Shown in pieces: positions 8,551-17,886 of a stretch of 64,000 nucleotides of DNA. The position numbers and the translations under genes were made by a program. Below the pieces are notes generated by a model, which was given only the letters and a program-made list of their open reading frames with translations, had not been told where the DNA came from and did no database searches. This stretch comes from Rhodococcus sp. G-MC3. Lineage in GTDB: Bacteria > Actinomycetota > Actinomycetes > Mycobacteriales > Mycobacteriaceae. Every line of letters starts with the position of its first letter. Position 1 is the first letter of the stretch. The stretch lies in NCBI RefSeq assembly GCF_030063335.1, contig NZ_JASISW010000001.1, forward strand, positions 186,001-250,000, read 5' to 3'.

Positions 8551-9402
8551 GTGTCGAGCAATGACCTCCTCCGTCCACGCGACGGAGATGCCCTCAGAGC
8601 TGAGCTGCGTGTGATCGTTGGCTCGTCCGGTGTGCCTGTGGTCTTCGGCGGCGAGGTTGCCGAACGTGGTTTACATCTGAGCGAGTTCCACGGCACCCGC
8701 ACTCGTGGGCTGGACGGCCTGATCATCGCGAACCGCTTTGGACTCGGCGGACGCGTCATGGATCGACGCCGACCGGCCGCAGTCAGTGACTACAGCAACT
8801 CGCAGCACATCACCCACGACTACGACAGGCCCGTTCTCGGCGAGGGACTGTGCTCGATACTTGCCGTACCGGTGGTCGTGGCAGGTATCTCCCGTGCGGT
8901 GATGTACGCAGCGATCCGCGAACGTGGCCCGATGGGAACGAGAGTCGCGGACACCATGATCCAGGCGTCCAAACGGCTCTCCCACGAAATGGCAGTACGC
9001 GACGAGGTCGATCAACGATTGAGGATGCTCGACGCCCGTGCAGCACAACCCGAATCGACGGCGACTACGGGAGTGCTCAGGGATGTCTACGCCGAACTCC
9101 GCACGCTGAGCCAATCCTGCGATGACGACGAGTTGCAATCGAAGCTCAGAGCACTGTCGGATCGAATTTCGCTGGCGCTTCACCCTTCGGAACGAAGTGA
9201 TACAGATCCGACCCTATCCGCTCGCGAGACCGACGTCCTCGCTCAGATCGCGCTCGGATGCACCAATGCCGAAGCAGCACAGCGCCTCTCGCTCAAACCC
9301 GAAACCGTGAAATCCTACCTGCGCACGGTGATGAGCAAAACGGGGACCCGTTCTCGCCACGAGGCGGTAGTGGCCGCGCGGCGCCTCGGCTTACTTCCCT
9401 GA
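8551..9402 (+). CDS. GAF-domain LuxR family transcriptional regulator
   Basis: A 283-residue regulator. Residues about 15-160 resemble a GAF sensory domain (GLDGLIIANRFGLGGRVMD, then ILAVPVVVAGISRAVMYAAI), followed by a helical linker. A C-terminal LuxR-type helix-turn-helix reads LSARETDVLAQIALGCTNAE and continues to KPETVKSYLRTVMSKTG. GTG at 8551 is chosen because AAGGA lies five bases upstream; an ATG 33 bases earlier has no comparable site. No cognate histidine kinase or response-regulator receiver domain is nearby, so the GAF domain probably senses a ligand directly. Targets are unknown. It is divergent from map and could regulate the map-cobQ operon, but no operator is evident. Confidence 0.8.
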   Translation: MSSNDLLRPRDGDALRAELRVIVGSSGVPVVFGGEVAERGLHLSEFHGTRTRGLDGLIIANRFGLGGRVMDRRRPAAVSDYSNSQHITHDYDRPVLGEGLCSILAVPVVVAGISRAVMYAAIRERGPMGTRVADTMIQASKRLSHEMAVRDEVDQRLRMLDARAAQPESTATTGVLRDVYAELRTLSQSCDDDELQSKLRALSDRISLALHPSERSDTDPTLSARETDVLAQIALGCTNAEAAQRLSLKPETVKSYLRTVMSKTGTRSRHEAVVAARRLGLLP

Positions 9403-9415
9403 TCGGTACCCGGCG

Positions 9416-11239
9416 CTAGCTGTATCCCTCGGGCAACTGCTCGAACATTTCGCGGGTGACCGCAACCGCATTGTCCGACGACCCACCGCGCACGACGAGC
9501 GTGGCGAACGCAAGATCACCTCGGTATCCCGCGAACCACGCGTGCGAGCCTCCTTCGACCTCTGCCTCACCGGTCTTGCCGTATACCTCGCCCTGGTCTG
9601 CGATGCGCTCGGCGGTGCCGCTGGTGACCACCGACCTCATCATTCCGCGAAGGCCATCGACCATCGCCGGGTCGATCGGCGGATGATCACCGTCGATGGT
9701 GGTCTCGCGGCCGACGATCAGATTCGGCACCGGCGTCGATCCGTGCGCCACCGTCGCGGCGGCGAGTGCCATTCCGAAGGTGGAGACCACGACCTTGCCC
9801 TGACCGAACCCGTCCTCGGTCCGCTGTACCAATTCCGCAGAAGGAGGGACGGATCCGGAGTCGGTGGGCAACCCGACGACGTCATAGTCGGGACCGACAC
9901 CGAACTGCGACGCCGCGACCGTCAGAGCGTCGGGCTGCATTTCGCTTGCCAGCTTGGCGAACGCGGTGTTGCACGAGCGGGTGAACGCAGTTCCCATCGA
10001 CACGTCACCGAGCGAGAACTCGTTGTAGTTGGGGATGCTTCGTTCGCCGATCTCGATACGGCCGGGACACGGAACCGTTGTATCGGGCCCGGCGAGACCG
10101 GTCGAGATCGCCGCCCCCGCAGTGATGATCTTGAACGTCGAACCGGGCGGATAAAGACCCGACGATGCCACGGGCCCGTCACGATCGGCCTGCTTGTTCT
10201 GAGCCACCGCCAGAATCGCACCCGTCGACGGCGCAATAACCACCATCATCGCTTGTTCGACCCTCGCGTTCACCGCGTTCTGTGCAGCGACCTGGATGTT
10301 GCGGTCGAGACTGATCGAGACCGACGGTGCAGGTTCGGGCGGGGTATCGGTCAGCACGTCGATGTCGACACCGTTCCGGTTGACGGTTACCACGCTCCAC
10401 CCTGCCTTGCCGTCCACATCGTCGACGACCGTTTTCTTGACCTGAGAAACCAGGTCCGGAGCGAAGGTTCGATCGGTGGACACCAGATCGGATTCGTCCG
10501 ATGCCGTGACGCCGGGCAGTGCCGCCAAGGTTGCTGCGACGCTCTGATAGTCCTCGTCCCGAAGCAGCGCAACGGGATATGCACCGTCGGTCGAGGTGGC
10601 CGATTCGACTATTCCCTGCGCGGTGATCGCCCCGTCGAACGGCGCAAGAATCGACGCGAGACCGGTGGCCGAAGCCACGATGTTGTTCGTCTCGTGGGCG
10701 TCCACCGTTATCCGGTGCACGACGCCGGGGACCAGAACATCCGATCCAGAACGCTCGTTCACTCGCGCACGGGGAGGCGCTGTCGAGCGAAGAGCCATCG
10801 TCTGAGTGTCGCCGAGTTCGGGGTGAATGTCGGTGGACGTCCACCGCACTACCCATTGCCCGTCCGTCCGGCCCATCTGAAGTTCACCGTCGTACGTCCA
10901 GACGCGGTCTTTGGGCAGATGCCATTCGTAGGAGTAACCGACCCGTGCCGTGTCTCCGTCAACTTGTACCGAAGTGGTGGACGCCGTCAGAGATTCGGCC
11001 TGCAGGTGGTCCCAGGCATCGGTCATCGCGGTCGCAGCCGAATCGGGCCGATCGGTGTCGGCGGACGCTGTGTCGATGTCGCGTTCGGCGAATGCCGCAA
11101 GAAAAGCTTGGGCCGCAGGCTCGGGACCGTCCGGACTCGGCGTGCACGCGACGACCGATCCGGCGAACAGCACAAAGGCGACTGATGTTGCAGCACTTCG
11201 GCGCACACGCCGGACGTCCGAGAATGTCATCGCGCTCAT
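9416..11239 (-). CDS. Penicillin-binding lipoprotein (class B PBP with MecA-type N-terminal domain)
   Basis: A 607-residue membrane-anchored D,D-transpeptidase. The N-terminus carries a lipoprotein signal with lipobox VVAC (Cys32), then an NTF2-like/MecA_N domain (about 35-150), a PBP dimerisation domain (about 150-300) and the transpeptidase domain. The three active-site motifs are present: Ser367-TFK, Ser422-Cys-Asn and Lys555-Thr-Gly. This is the architecture of Rv2864c (PbpA-like lipoprotein), which sits at the equivalent place in M. tuberculosis. Cell-wall peptidoglycan cross-linking on the outer face of the membrane is the expected role. An in-frame ATG three codons downstream is an alternative start. 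Confidence 0.92.
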   Translation of the reverse strand: MSAMTFSDVRRVRRSAATSVAFVLFAGSVVACTPSPDGPEPAAQAFLAAFAERDIDTASADTDRPDSAATAMTDAWDHLQAESLTASTTSVQVDGDTARVGYSYEWHLPKDRVWTYDGELQMGRTDGQWVVRWTSTDIHPELGDTQTMALRSTAPPRARVNERSGSDVLVPGVVHRITVDAHETNNIVASATGLASILAPFDGAITAQGIVESATSTDGAYPVALLRDEDYQSVAATLAALPGVTASDESDLVSTDRTFAPDLVSQVKKTVVDDVDGKAGWSVVTVNRNGVDIDVLTDTPPEPAPSVSISLDRNIQVAAQNAVNARVEQAMMVVIAPSTGAILAVAQNKQADRDGPVASSGLYPPGSTFKIITAGAAISTGLAGPDTTVPCPGRIEIGERSIPNYNEFSLGDVSMGTAFTRSCNTAFAKLASEMQPDALTVAASQFGVGPDYDVVGLPTDSGSVPPSAELVQRTEDGFGQGKVVVSTFGMALAAATVAHGSTPVPNLIVGRETTIDGDHPPIDPAMVDGLRGMMRSVVTSGTAERIADQGEVYGKTGEAEVEGGSHAWFAGYRGDLAFATLVVRGGSSDNAVAVTREMFEQLPEGYS

Positions 11240-11320
11240 CGTAGTTGGCGACTGCCCACGAGCCCTCGACGAATCGCAGTCTTTCGGTGCCGGAAGTGCA
11301 TCGGTCCACCCGAAGGACCG

Positions 11321-12157
11321 TCAGTCCAACAGGACGGTCGTGAAGGTGGCCACCTGGCTCAGCCCGATCCGCGCGTACGCACGACGCGCGGGAAGGTTGA
11401 AACTGTTGACGTACAAGCTGGCGATTCTTCCGTTACGCACTACCGAGTCCACCACAGCCGCGGTGCCCGAGGAACCGAGACCGTGTCCACGGTAGAGCGG
11501 ATGCACCCACACGCCCTGGATCTGACCAACGGTAGAGGACTGCGAACCGATTTCGGCCTTGTAGATCACCTGGCCGTCTTCGAACCGTGCCCACGCACGA
11601 CCCGCAGCGATCAGACTGGCGATCCTGCGACGGTACCCGCGGCCGCCGTCGTTTGCCCGTGGGTCCACGCCCACCTCTTCGATGAACATGGCCACAGCGG
11701 CGGTCAAGTAGGTGTCGAGTTCGTCGGGGCGTACGAGACGCACGCCCGGATCGGGTGGATGGACCGAATATTGTGAGGTTGCCAGCAGAGGTTGCTCGCT
11801 CCGCAGTTCACGGGCCGCACCCCAGTCGGCTTCGAGCATCTCCCACAGCGGCAGGGTCAACTCGGCGCGTCCGACCAACGACGAACACATCCGGGGACCG
11901 CGGCACGCACGATCCGCAAACGACCGCAGATCGTCGACCGAACCGAGCAGTGGGACCAGGTTGGCACCGTAGAAACACAGAGATTCGTCGGGACCACCGC
12001 GACTCCACATTTCCCCGTGGAACGTGCGCGGATCGAGTCCGGATTCCTGGACGCGCGCAGCGATCATGCACGAAGCAATGGGGTCGGCGTCGAGCACACG
12101 AAGGACGTTCGCAGTGTCCCTACTGCTCAGCGGTTTCGCACCGAGAAGTTTGAGCAA
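11321..12157 (-). CDS. DUF4081/GNAT family N-acetyltransferase, TTG start
   Basis: A 278-residue two-part protein. The N-terminal half (LLGAKPLSSRDTANVLRVLD and PRMCSSLVGRAELTLPLW) matches the DUF4081 domain seen in actinobacterial proteins such as Rv2867c. The C-terminal half is a GNAT domain with the acetyl-CoA loop VHPLYRGHGLGSSGTAAVV. The start is TTG at 12157: a stop codon lies a few bases upstream in frame, no ATG or GTG is available near, and a full Shine-Dalgarno GGAGGTGA precedes it by a few bases. It follows ispG as in M. tuberculosis. Substrate unknown. Confidence 0.88.
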   Translation of the reverse strand: MLKLLGAKPLSSRDTANVLRVLDADPIASCMIAARVQESGLDPRTFHGEMWSRGGPDESLCFYGANLVPLLGSVDDLRSFADRACRGPRMCSSLVGRAELTLPLWEMLEADWGAARELRSEQPLLATSQYSVHPPDPGVRLVRPDELDTYLTAAVAMFIEEVGVDPRANDGGRGYRRRIASLIAAGRAWARFEDGQVIYKAEIGSQSSTVGQIQGVWVHPLYRGHGLGSSGTAAVVDSVVRNGRIASLYVNSFNLPARRAYARIGLSQVATFTTVLLD

Positions 12158-12286
12158 CTGGGCTCACCTCCGTCCAATGCAGCCTCGGTCGTCCACGACA
12201 CCCGTCATGAGAGACAGATTGCCAGACTCACAGCGGGATGTGGGTCGTTCGGTTCCAGCACGGCCGCCGCGCTCGTCCCGACGTCG

Positions 12287-13450
12287 TCACGACACCGTGA
12301 CGACCGGTGCTCCTGCCTCCGCTCCCCCATCATCCTCGAACTCCTCCGCAATGCGCATTGCTTCCTCGATCAAGGTCTCCACGATCTGAGCCTCGGGCAC
12401 GGTCTTGATCACCTTGCCCTTGACAAAGATCTGGCCCTTGCCGTTCCCGGAGGCGACGCCGATGTCGGCATCCCGCGCCTCACCGGGACCGTTCACCACG
12501 CAACCCATGACAGCCACGCGCAGCGGAATATCCATTCCTTCGAGGCCCGCACTGACCTCGTCGGCCAGCGTGTACACGTCTACCTGTGCACGGCCGCACG
12601 ACGGACACGAGACGATCTCGAGTTTGCGGGGCCGCAGGTTGAGCGACTGCAGAATCTGATTGCCGACCTTGATCTCCTCGGCCGGCGGTGCCGACAGGGA
12701 TACTCGGATGGTGTCTCCGATGCCACGCGCCAGCAACGAACCGAATGCGACGGCCGACTTGATGGTCCCTTGAAACGCGGGACCAGCTTCCGTGACGCCG
12801 AGGTGAAGTGGGTAATCGCACTGCGCCGCGAGCTGTTCGTAGGCCGCGACCATGATCACGGGGTCGTTGTGCTTGACCGAAATCTTGATGTCGCCGAAAC
12901 CGTGCTCTTCGAACAGACCGGCTTCCCACAGCGCCGATTCCACGAGCGCTTCGGGCGTCGCCTTGCCGTACTTGTCCATCATTCGCTTGTCGAGCGAACC
13001 TGCATTGACGCCGATTCGGATCGGGATGTTCGCGTCCCCGGCAGCTTTTGCGACCTCTTTGACGCGTCCGTCGAACTCCTTGATGTTGCCGGGGTTCACG
13101 CGCACTGCGGCGCACCCGGCGTCGATCGCCGCGAAGATGTACTTCGGTTGGAAGTGGATGTCCGCGATCACCGGGATCTGGCTCTTCCTGGCAATGATCG
13201 CCAACGCGTCCGCGTCGTCCTGTGTGGGGCATGCCACACGCACGATGTCGCAACCCGACGCTGTCAGCTCTGCGATCTGCTGCAGGGTGGCGTTGATGTC
13301 GTGCGTCTTCGTGGTGGTCATCGACTGCACCGAAATCGGGTGGTCGCTGCCGACACCGACGGTGCCGACCTGCAGTTGACGCGTCTTACGGCGAGGAGCG
13401 AGTACGGGAACCGGCGGCGCCGGCATTCCCAATCCGACTGAGACAGTCAC
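12287..13450 (-). CDS. ispG: 4-hydroxy-3-methylbut-2-enyl-diphosphate synthase
   Basis: Iron-sulfur enzyme of the methylerythritol phosphate pathway, converting MEcPP to HMBPP. The protein has the N-terminal barrel ([20 protein letters not shown]) and C-terminal 4Fe-4S ligands in SCPSCGRAQ and [17 protein letters not shown]. The GTG at 13450 is preferred over an upstream in-frame codon at 13480 because AAGAAGG lies seven bases before it; it gives 387 residues, the usual size. It is downstream of rip1 and dxr on the same strand, so two pathway genes flank the protease. Confidence 0.96.
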   Translation of the reverse strand: MTVSVGLGMPAPPVPVLAPRRKTRQLQVGTVGVGSDHPISVQSMTTTKTHDINATLQQIAELTASGCDIVRVACPTQDDADALAIIARKSQIPVIADIHFQPKYIFAAIDAGCAAVRVNPGNIKEFDGRVKEVAKAAGDANIPIRIGVNAGSLDKRMMDKYGKATPEALVESALWEAGLFEEHGFGDIKISVKHNDPVIMVAAYEQLAAQCDYPLHLGVTEAGPAFQGTIKSAVAFGSLLARGIGDTIRVSLSAPPAEEIKVGNQILQSLNLRPRKLEIVSCPSCGRAQVDVYTLADEVSAGLEGMDIPLRVAVMGCVVNGPGEARDADIGVASGNGKGQIFVKGKVIKTVPEAQIVETLIEEAMRIAEEFEDDGGAEAGAPVVTVS

Positions 13451-13488
13451 TTCGTTGCCTTCTTCCCTAGCTACGAACACGAGTCTAG

Positions 13489-14703
13489 CTAGAACAATTG
13501 GATGGGGTTCACGATGTCCGCTGTGAGAGTGAGCAGCATGTACGCGCCGCCGAGCACGATCACGACATAGGTGACCGGCATCAGCTTCATGTAGTCCACT
13601 GGACCACCGTTGGGCAATCCGCGCCGGTTGCGGAAGAAGTTCCTGATTCGCTCATAGATCGTCACCGCCATATGACCGCCGTCCAGAGGCAGCAGCGGCA
13701 GAAGATTGAAGATTCCGAGGAAGAAATTCAGACTCGCGAGAAGGAGCACGAACACCTGCCACATCGACCGCTCCACCAACTGACCGCCGATCACGCTGGC
13801 ACCGACCACACTGATCGGAGTGTCGACGTCGCGCGCGCCACCGGTGACGGAGGTCCACAAATCGGCAACCTTGCTCGGCATCTGCACCAGCCGATGGGCA
13901 GTCTCGGCGAACATGTCACCGGTGAACGCCACCGAGGCGGGGATGGCGGCAAGCGGGTTGTACTGCGTTGGTTCGAATCTCTCGAGCTGTACACCCACTG
14001 CGCCGACCGTCTCGGATCGACGACCGGTCTCGGTGCCGTCGCTCACGAAACGCTGCACCCTCTGTACCTGGACCGGGAAGGTCAATTCCTTGCCGTCACG
14101 TTCGACGACGAAATCGATTGTGCCCGAAAGCGGCTGGGTGGCCGCGACGACGTCGGCGAATTCCGGCGTTTCAGTTCCGTTCACGGACGTGATGACATCA
14201 CCTTGACGAATACCGGCGATGAAGGCGGGACCCTCCCCGACGCATTTCGGAAAGCTCAGGTTGTCATTCTGCGTCGGCGTCACGCACGGCATCTCTCCGA
14301 CCATCGCACCGGTCGGCGGGTTCAGATTCGGCAGACCCCACCCGACGGCGAGCGTGAAAATGAGCAAGAATCCGAGAACGAAGTTCATGCCGATACCGCC
14401 CAGCATCACCACCAGGCGCTTCCACGTCTTCTGCCGATACATCGCACGGTCGATCTCGTCGGGCTCGAGCTCGTCGATGGCGGTCATACCTGCGATGTCG
14501 CAGAATCCACCTGCTGGAATTGCCTTGAGGCCATATTCGGTCTCACCGCGACGGAACGAGAACACTTTGGGGCCGAATCCGATGAAGAATCGACGCACCT
14601 TCATCCCGGTCGCACGGGCCGTCCACATATGACCCGCCTCGTGGAGCGCGATCGACACCGTGATGCCCAGTGCGAAGAGGATGACGCCGAGTACGAACAC
14701 CAT
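13489..14703 (-). CDS. rip1: Site-2 intramembrane metalloprotease (RseP/Rip1 family)
   Basis: Membrane-embedded zinc protease that cleaves anti-sigma factors and related membrane proteins. The 404-residue protein has HEAGH at residues 21-25 in the first membrane segment, the GFCDIAGM region, a periplasmic PDZ domain ([19 protein letters not shown]) and the second zinc-ligand motif [12 protein letters not shown] near residue 345, with further membrane helices. It lies between dxr (7 bases upstream) and ispG, the conserved actinobacterial order (Rv2870c-Rv2868c). Confidence 0.96.
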   Translation of the reverse strand: MVFVLGVILFALGITVSIALHEAGHMWTARATGMKVRRFFIGFGPKVFSFRRGETEYGLKAIPAGGFCDIAGMTAIDELEPDEIDRAMYRQKTWKRLVVMLGGIGMNFVLGFLLIFTLAVGWGLPNLNPPTGAMVGEMPCVTPTQNDNLSFPKCVGEGPAFIAGIRQGDVITSVNGTETPEFADVVAATQPLSGTIDFVVERDGKELTFPVQVQRVQRFVSDGTETGRRSETVGAVGVQLERFEPTQYNPLAAIPASVAFTGDMFAETAHRLVQMPSKVADLWTSVTGGARDVDTPISVVGASVIGGQLVERSMWQVFVLLLASLNFFLGIFNLLPLLPLDGGHMAVTIYERIRNFFRNRRGLPNGGPVDYMKLMPVTYVVIVLGGAYMLLTLTADIVNPIQLF

Positions 14704-14710
14704 CTCTGGT

Positions 14711-15898
14711 CTAGTCCTTCCGATTCAACAATGTGTGGGCGTGCCGGCGCGCCCAGGAATCGGCAGCGAGTACGTCGTCGACGCCGGTCGGAGCGGCGGC
14801 CCACTCGTCGCTACCCGACTCGACCACCGCCTTCACCGTCTCGACTATCTGAGGGAAGTCGATGCGGCCCGCGAGAAACGCTTCGGCGGCGACCTCGTTG
14901 GACGCGTTGTAGACAGCGGTCGTGCAACCACCCAGAATACCTGCCTCGCGGGCAAGCTGGACGGCAGGAAAGACACGATCGTCGAGCGGTTCGAAGTCCC
15001 AGGTGAAGCCGGCGGTGAAGTCGAGAGCCCGCGCTGCGTCGCGAACCCGGTTCGGCCAACCCAGCGCCAGCGCGATCGGTAGCTTCATGTCGGGAGGACT
15101 GGCCTGGGCGATAGTGGATCCGTCGAAGAACGTGACCATCGAGTGCACGATCGATTGACGGTGAACAGTGACGTCGATTCGGTCGTATGGCACTCCGAAC
15201 AGCAAGTGCGTCTCGATCAGTTCGAGCCCCTTGTTCACGAGCGTCGCCGAGTTGAGAGTATTCATCGGGCCCATGGACCATGTCGGGTGGGCGGCCGCCT
15301 GTTCGGGGGTGACCGACTTCAATTCGGCCTCCGACCAACCGCGAAACGGCCCGCCCGACGCCGTGAGAATCAGCCGCTCGACTTCCTCGCCTCGTCCGCC
15401 GCGGAGGCACTGCGCCAATGCGGAGTGTTCGGAGTCGACGGGGACGATCTGACCAGGAGACGCAGCGGCAAGAACCAGCTCACCGCCCGCTACCAGCGAT
15501 TCCTTGTTGGCAAGGGCAAGGGTGGCCCCGGTCTTCAGCGCGGCGAGCGTCGGTTCGAGTCCGCGCGAGCCCACCAGCGCATTGAGCACGATGTCCGCAG
15601 GCGTGGATTCGATCAGATCGACGACGGCGCGGTCCCCGGTCAGCACGTTCAGCAGGCCGAGCTCGCCGCCTGCGTTCGGATTCGCCACCGCTACTGCCGA
15701 GACACCGGTGTCTTGAATCTGCCGACTCAACAGCTCGATGTTGCCGCCACCGGCAGCCATTCCCACCAGTTCGAAGAGGTCGGGATTGGCGGCGATGACG
15801 TCGAGCGCCTGAGTGCCGATCGAACCGGTGCTGCCCAGCAGGAGGACCCGCTTGCGCGCGTTCGACGATGAATCGACGGGTGTTCGGGGCTCGTGCAC
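14711..15898 (-). CDS. dxr: 1-deoxy-D-xylulose-5-phosphate reductoisomerase
   Basis: Second step of the MEP isoprenoid pathway, NADPH-dependent. The 395-residue protein shows the NADPH loop GSTGSIG (residues 22-28), the metal-binding PVDSEHSAL segment, the [11 protein letters not shown] flexible loop and [24 protein letters not shown] start at 15898. A plus-strand DUF1990 gene begins 70 bases away in the opposite direction, so the promoter for dxr-rip1-ispG should lie in that short divergent gap. Confidence 0.96.
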   Translation of the reverse strand: MHEPRTPVDSSSNARKRVLLLGSTGSIGTQALDVIAANPDLFELVGMAAGGGNIELLSRQIQDTGVSAVAVANPNAGGELGLLNVLTGDRAVVDLIESTPADIVLNALVGSRGLEPTLAALKTGATLALANKESLVAGGELVLAAASPGQIVPVDSEHSALAQCLRGGRGEEVERLILTASGGPFRGWSEAELKSVTPEQAAAHPTWSMGPMNTLNSATLVNKGLELIETHLLFGVPYDRIDVTVHRQSIVHSMVTFFDGSTIAQASPPDMKLPIALALGWPNRVRDAARALDFTAGFTWDFEPLDDRVFPAVQLAREAGILGGCTTAVYNASNEVAAEAFLAGRIDFPQIVETVKAVVESGSDEWAAAPTGVDDVLAADSWARRHAHTLLNRKD

Positions 15899-15968
15899 CA
15901 GTCCATTGTTGCTGATCGAATCTGAGAGTCACCTATGCGGCCGCAATCTCGTGGCAAGCTCGGGTCTC

Positions 15969-16460
15969 ATGGACCTCTCTTATCCCGAGATCGGTGCCAC
16001 TCGCGGCCCGCTTCCCCGTGGCTATCACCACATCGACCGCCGCGTCCCGATCGGACACGGTCGGGCAGCTTTTGAGGCCGCGGTAACGGCGCTACTCGGT
16101 TGGGAGATGCACCGACGATCAGGGCTGGGCGTGAAGGCCGACACTGCGACGGCGGCGACCGGATCGACGGTCGTCCTGACGCTCGGACCCGTCCGCATCC
16201 CCTGCCGGGTGGTGTACGTCGTCGACGAGGGCTCCCGTGCCGGCTTCGCGTACGGGACCCTCGACGGGCATCCTGAGCAGGGTGAAGAGCGCTTCGTCAT
16301 CGAATACGACGAGTCCGACGCGACCGTCTTTGCCCACATCACTGCATTTTCGAGGCCGGGGCGATGGTTCACCAAGCTCGGTGGCCCTGCCGGTCGAGTT
16401 GTGCAAAAACTGTTCACGGACAGGTACTTCGCCGCATTGAGGGCGGCCGTGCGTACCTAG
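15969..16460 (+). CDS. DUF1990 family protein
   Basis: A 163-residue protein starting at ATG 15969 (MDLSYPEIGATRGPLPRGYHH). It matches the DUF1990 family: the conserved beginning with YxEIGATR, VVYVVDEGSRAGFAYGTLDGHPEQGEERF in the middle, and the closing AFSRPGRWFTKLGGPAGR. The family is common in actinobacteria and resembles a START/SRPBCC-like fold, but no activity is established. Its stop and that of the converging puuE share the tetranucleotide CTAG. Confidence 0.85.
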   Translation: MDLSYPEIGATRGPLPRGYHHIDRRVPIGHGRAAFEAAVTALLGWEMHRRSGLGVKADTATAATGSTVVLTLGPVRIPCRVVYVVDEGSRAGFAYGTLDGHPEQGEERFVIEYDESDATVFAHITAFSRPGRWFTKLGGPAGRVVQKLFTDRYFAALRAAVRT

Positions 16461-17407
16461 CCCCTGGTAGGCGGATGGGTGTCGATCCAGTGCCGAGCGA
16501 TGTCGACCCGCCTGGTGATCCACACCTTCTCGTGCGACTGAACGTGGTCGAGGAACCGCTCCAGCGCCGCAATTCGGGCCGGACGCCCGACAAGACGGCA
16601 GTGAAGTCCGACCGAGAGCATCTTCGGAGCGCCGGCCTCACCCTCGGAATACAGAACATCGAACGCATCACGTAGGTGTGCGAAGAACTCCTCGCCCGTC
16701 GAGAAGCCGCCGGGCGAGGAGAATTTCATGTCGTTGGTGTCCAGCGTGTACGGAATGACCAGGTGATCGACAGTCTCCGAACCACTCTGCACTCGATCCC
16801 AATAGGGCAGATCGTCCGCGTAGGAATCCGAGTCGTAGAGGAAGCCGCCGTGCTCGACAACGAGGGATCGAGTGTTCGGTGAATCACGACCTGTGTACCA
16901 ACCGAGTGGCGTGCTGCCGGTCAGCTCGGTCAAGATGTCGACGGCCTCGGCCATGTGCTCCCGCTCGACGTGTTCGTCGATCAACTGGTAATTCAGCCAC
17001 CGAAGACCGTGGCAGGCTATTTCGTGGCCCTGCTCGACGAACGCGGCCACCACCTCCGGATTTCTCTGCATCGCTCGTGCGACCGCAAACACTGTCAGAG
17101 GAAGTCCGCGACGTTCGAATGCACGCAGAACTCTCCACACCCCGGCGCGGGACCCGTACTCGTACAGCGACTCCATGCTCATATGACGGTTGGGGAAAGC
17201 CTGTGCTCCGATCATCTCGGACAGGAAGGTTTCCGATTTCGTGTCGCCGTCGAGAACGTTGTTCTCCGACCCTTCCTCGTAGTTCAGCACGAACTGCAGT
17301 GCAATTCGTGCCCCGCCCGGCCACTGCGGATCCGGCGGAGTGGCGCCGTAGCCGACCATGTCGCGCGGATAGGGGGTGAGAGGGTGCGAAAGGCGTTCCG
17401 TGGTCAC
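16457..17407 (-). CDS. puuE: Allantoinase PuuE-type polysaccharide-deacetylase-fold protein
   Basis: A 316-residue protein of the polysaccharide deacetylase fold that matches the cofactor-independent allantoinase PuuE. Characteristic segments are YPRDMVGYGATPPDPQWPGG at the N-terminus, ALQFVLNYEEGSENNVLDGD, VEQGHEIACHGLRWLNYQ, and PLGWYTGRDSPNTRSLV. The reaction would be hydrolysis of allantoin to allantoate in purine ring catabolism. No other ureide-pathway gene is in this window, so the assignment rests on sequence alone; another cyclic amidase or deacetylase role is possible. Confidence 0.85.
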   Translation of the reverse strand: MTTERLSHPLTPYPRDMVGYGATPPDPQWPGGARIALQFVLNYEEGSENNVLDGDTKSETFLSEMIGAQAFPNRHMSMESLYEYGSRAGVWRVLRAFERRGLPLTVFAVARAMQRNPEVVAAFVEQGHEIACHGLRWLNYQLIDEHVEREHMAEAVDILTELTGSTPLGWYTGRDSPNTRSLVVEHGGFLYDSDSYADDLPYWDRVQSGSETVDHLVIPYTLDTNDMKFSSPGGFSTGEEFFAHLRDAFDVLYSEGEAGAPKMLSVGLHCRLVGRPARIAALERFLDHVQSHEKVWITRRVDIARHWIDTHPPTRG

Positions 17408-17550
17408 GCTGTGAGTCTCCCAGCAATCGACGTGCGACGCCCGGTTCGGGGCAGACCCTGCTGGCTACGACGGTCGGTCGTATGCGAATATTGTCCCCAC
17501 GCAACGCACGCCAACCGACGGCGTGGCTTTTGACCCGAGAGGATCGACCG

Positions 17551-17820
17551 GTGGCACAAACCGAGCTGAACCCCGCTTCGTACGACCCGGTCGAGTACAC
17601 GCACGAGGACATTGCCGAGGTCCCGTCGGCGAACTGGGGGTGGAGCGGGGAGTCGAACAAGGCAGCACGCATCGCTGCCATCGTCATTGCTGTGTTCCTG
17701 CTCTTCATGATCCATGGCAACCACACCGGTCTTGTCGAAGACCTGTGGCTCATTGGATTCGCCGTCGCTCTGGTCGCCATCGTGGTACGAGACATCATCG
17801 TCAGGCGCAGGCCCCGCTGA
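17551..17820 (+). CDS. DUF2631 small membrane protein
   Basis: An 89-residue protein starting at GTG 17551 (MAQTELNPASYDPVEYTHED), preceded by GAGAGG. It has a hydrophilic N-terminal half containing SANWGWSGES and two hydrophobic helices (IAAIVIAVFLLFMI and LWLIGFAVALVAIVV), ending in a basic RRRPR. It matches the DUF2631 family (Rv2876-like), located between the rip1 and rlmN regions as in mycobacteria. An upstream in-frame ATG at 17482 would add 23 residues but has no ribosome site. Function unknown. Confidence 0.8.
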   Translation: MAQTELNPASYDPVEYTHEDIAEVPSANWGWSGESNKAARIAAIVIAVFLLFMIHGNHTGLVEDLWLIGFAVALVAIVVRDIIVRRRPR

Positions 17821-17835
17821 TACTTCGAACATCGA

Positions 17836-17870
17836 GAAGAGCCCGGTGCGACATGCGCACCGGGCTTTAC
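17836..17870. terminator. Rho-independent terminator between DUF2631 gene and rlmN
   Basis: Perfect 11-bp stem (AGCCCGGTGCG / CGCACCGGGCT) with a five-base loop, followed by TTTAC on the plus strand and preceded by a purine-rich stretch. It lies between the convergent stops and should serve both genes. Confidence 0.85.
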
Positions 17871-17886
17871 TCGATCCTGGGGACGT

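Noticed and set aside
11792..15006. Two open frames of about 500-550 codons on the plus strand opposite ispG, rip1 and part of dxr
   Set aside because: Antisense shadows of conserved genes; they span unrelated gene boundaries and show no protein-like features.
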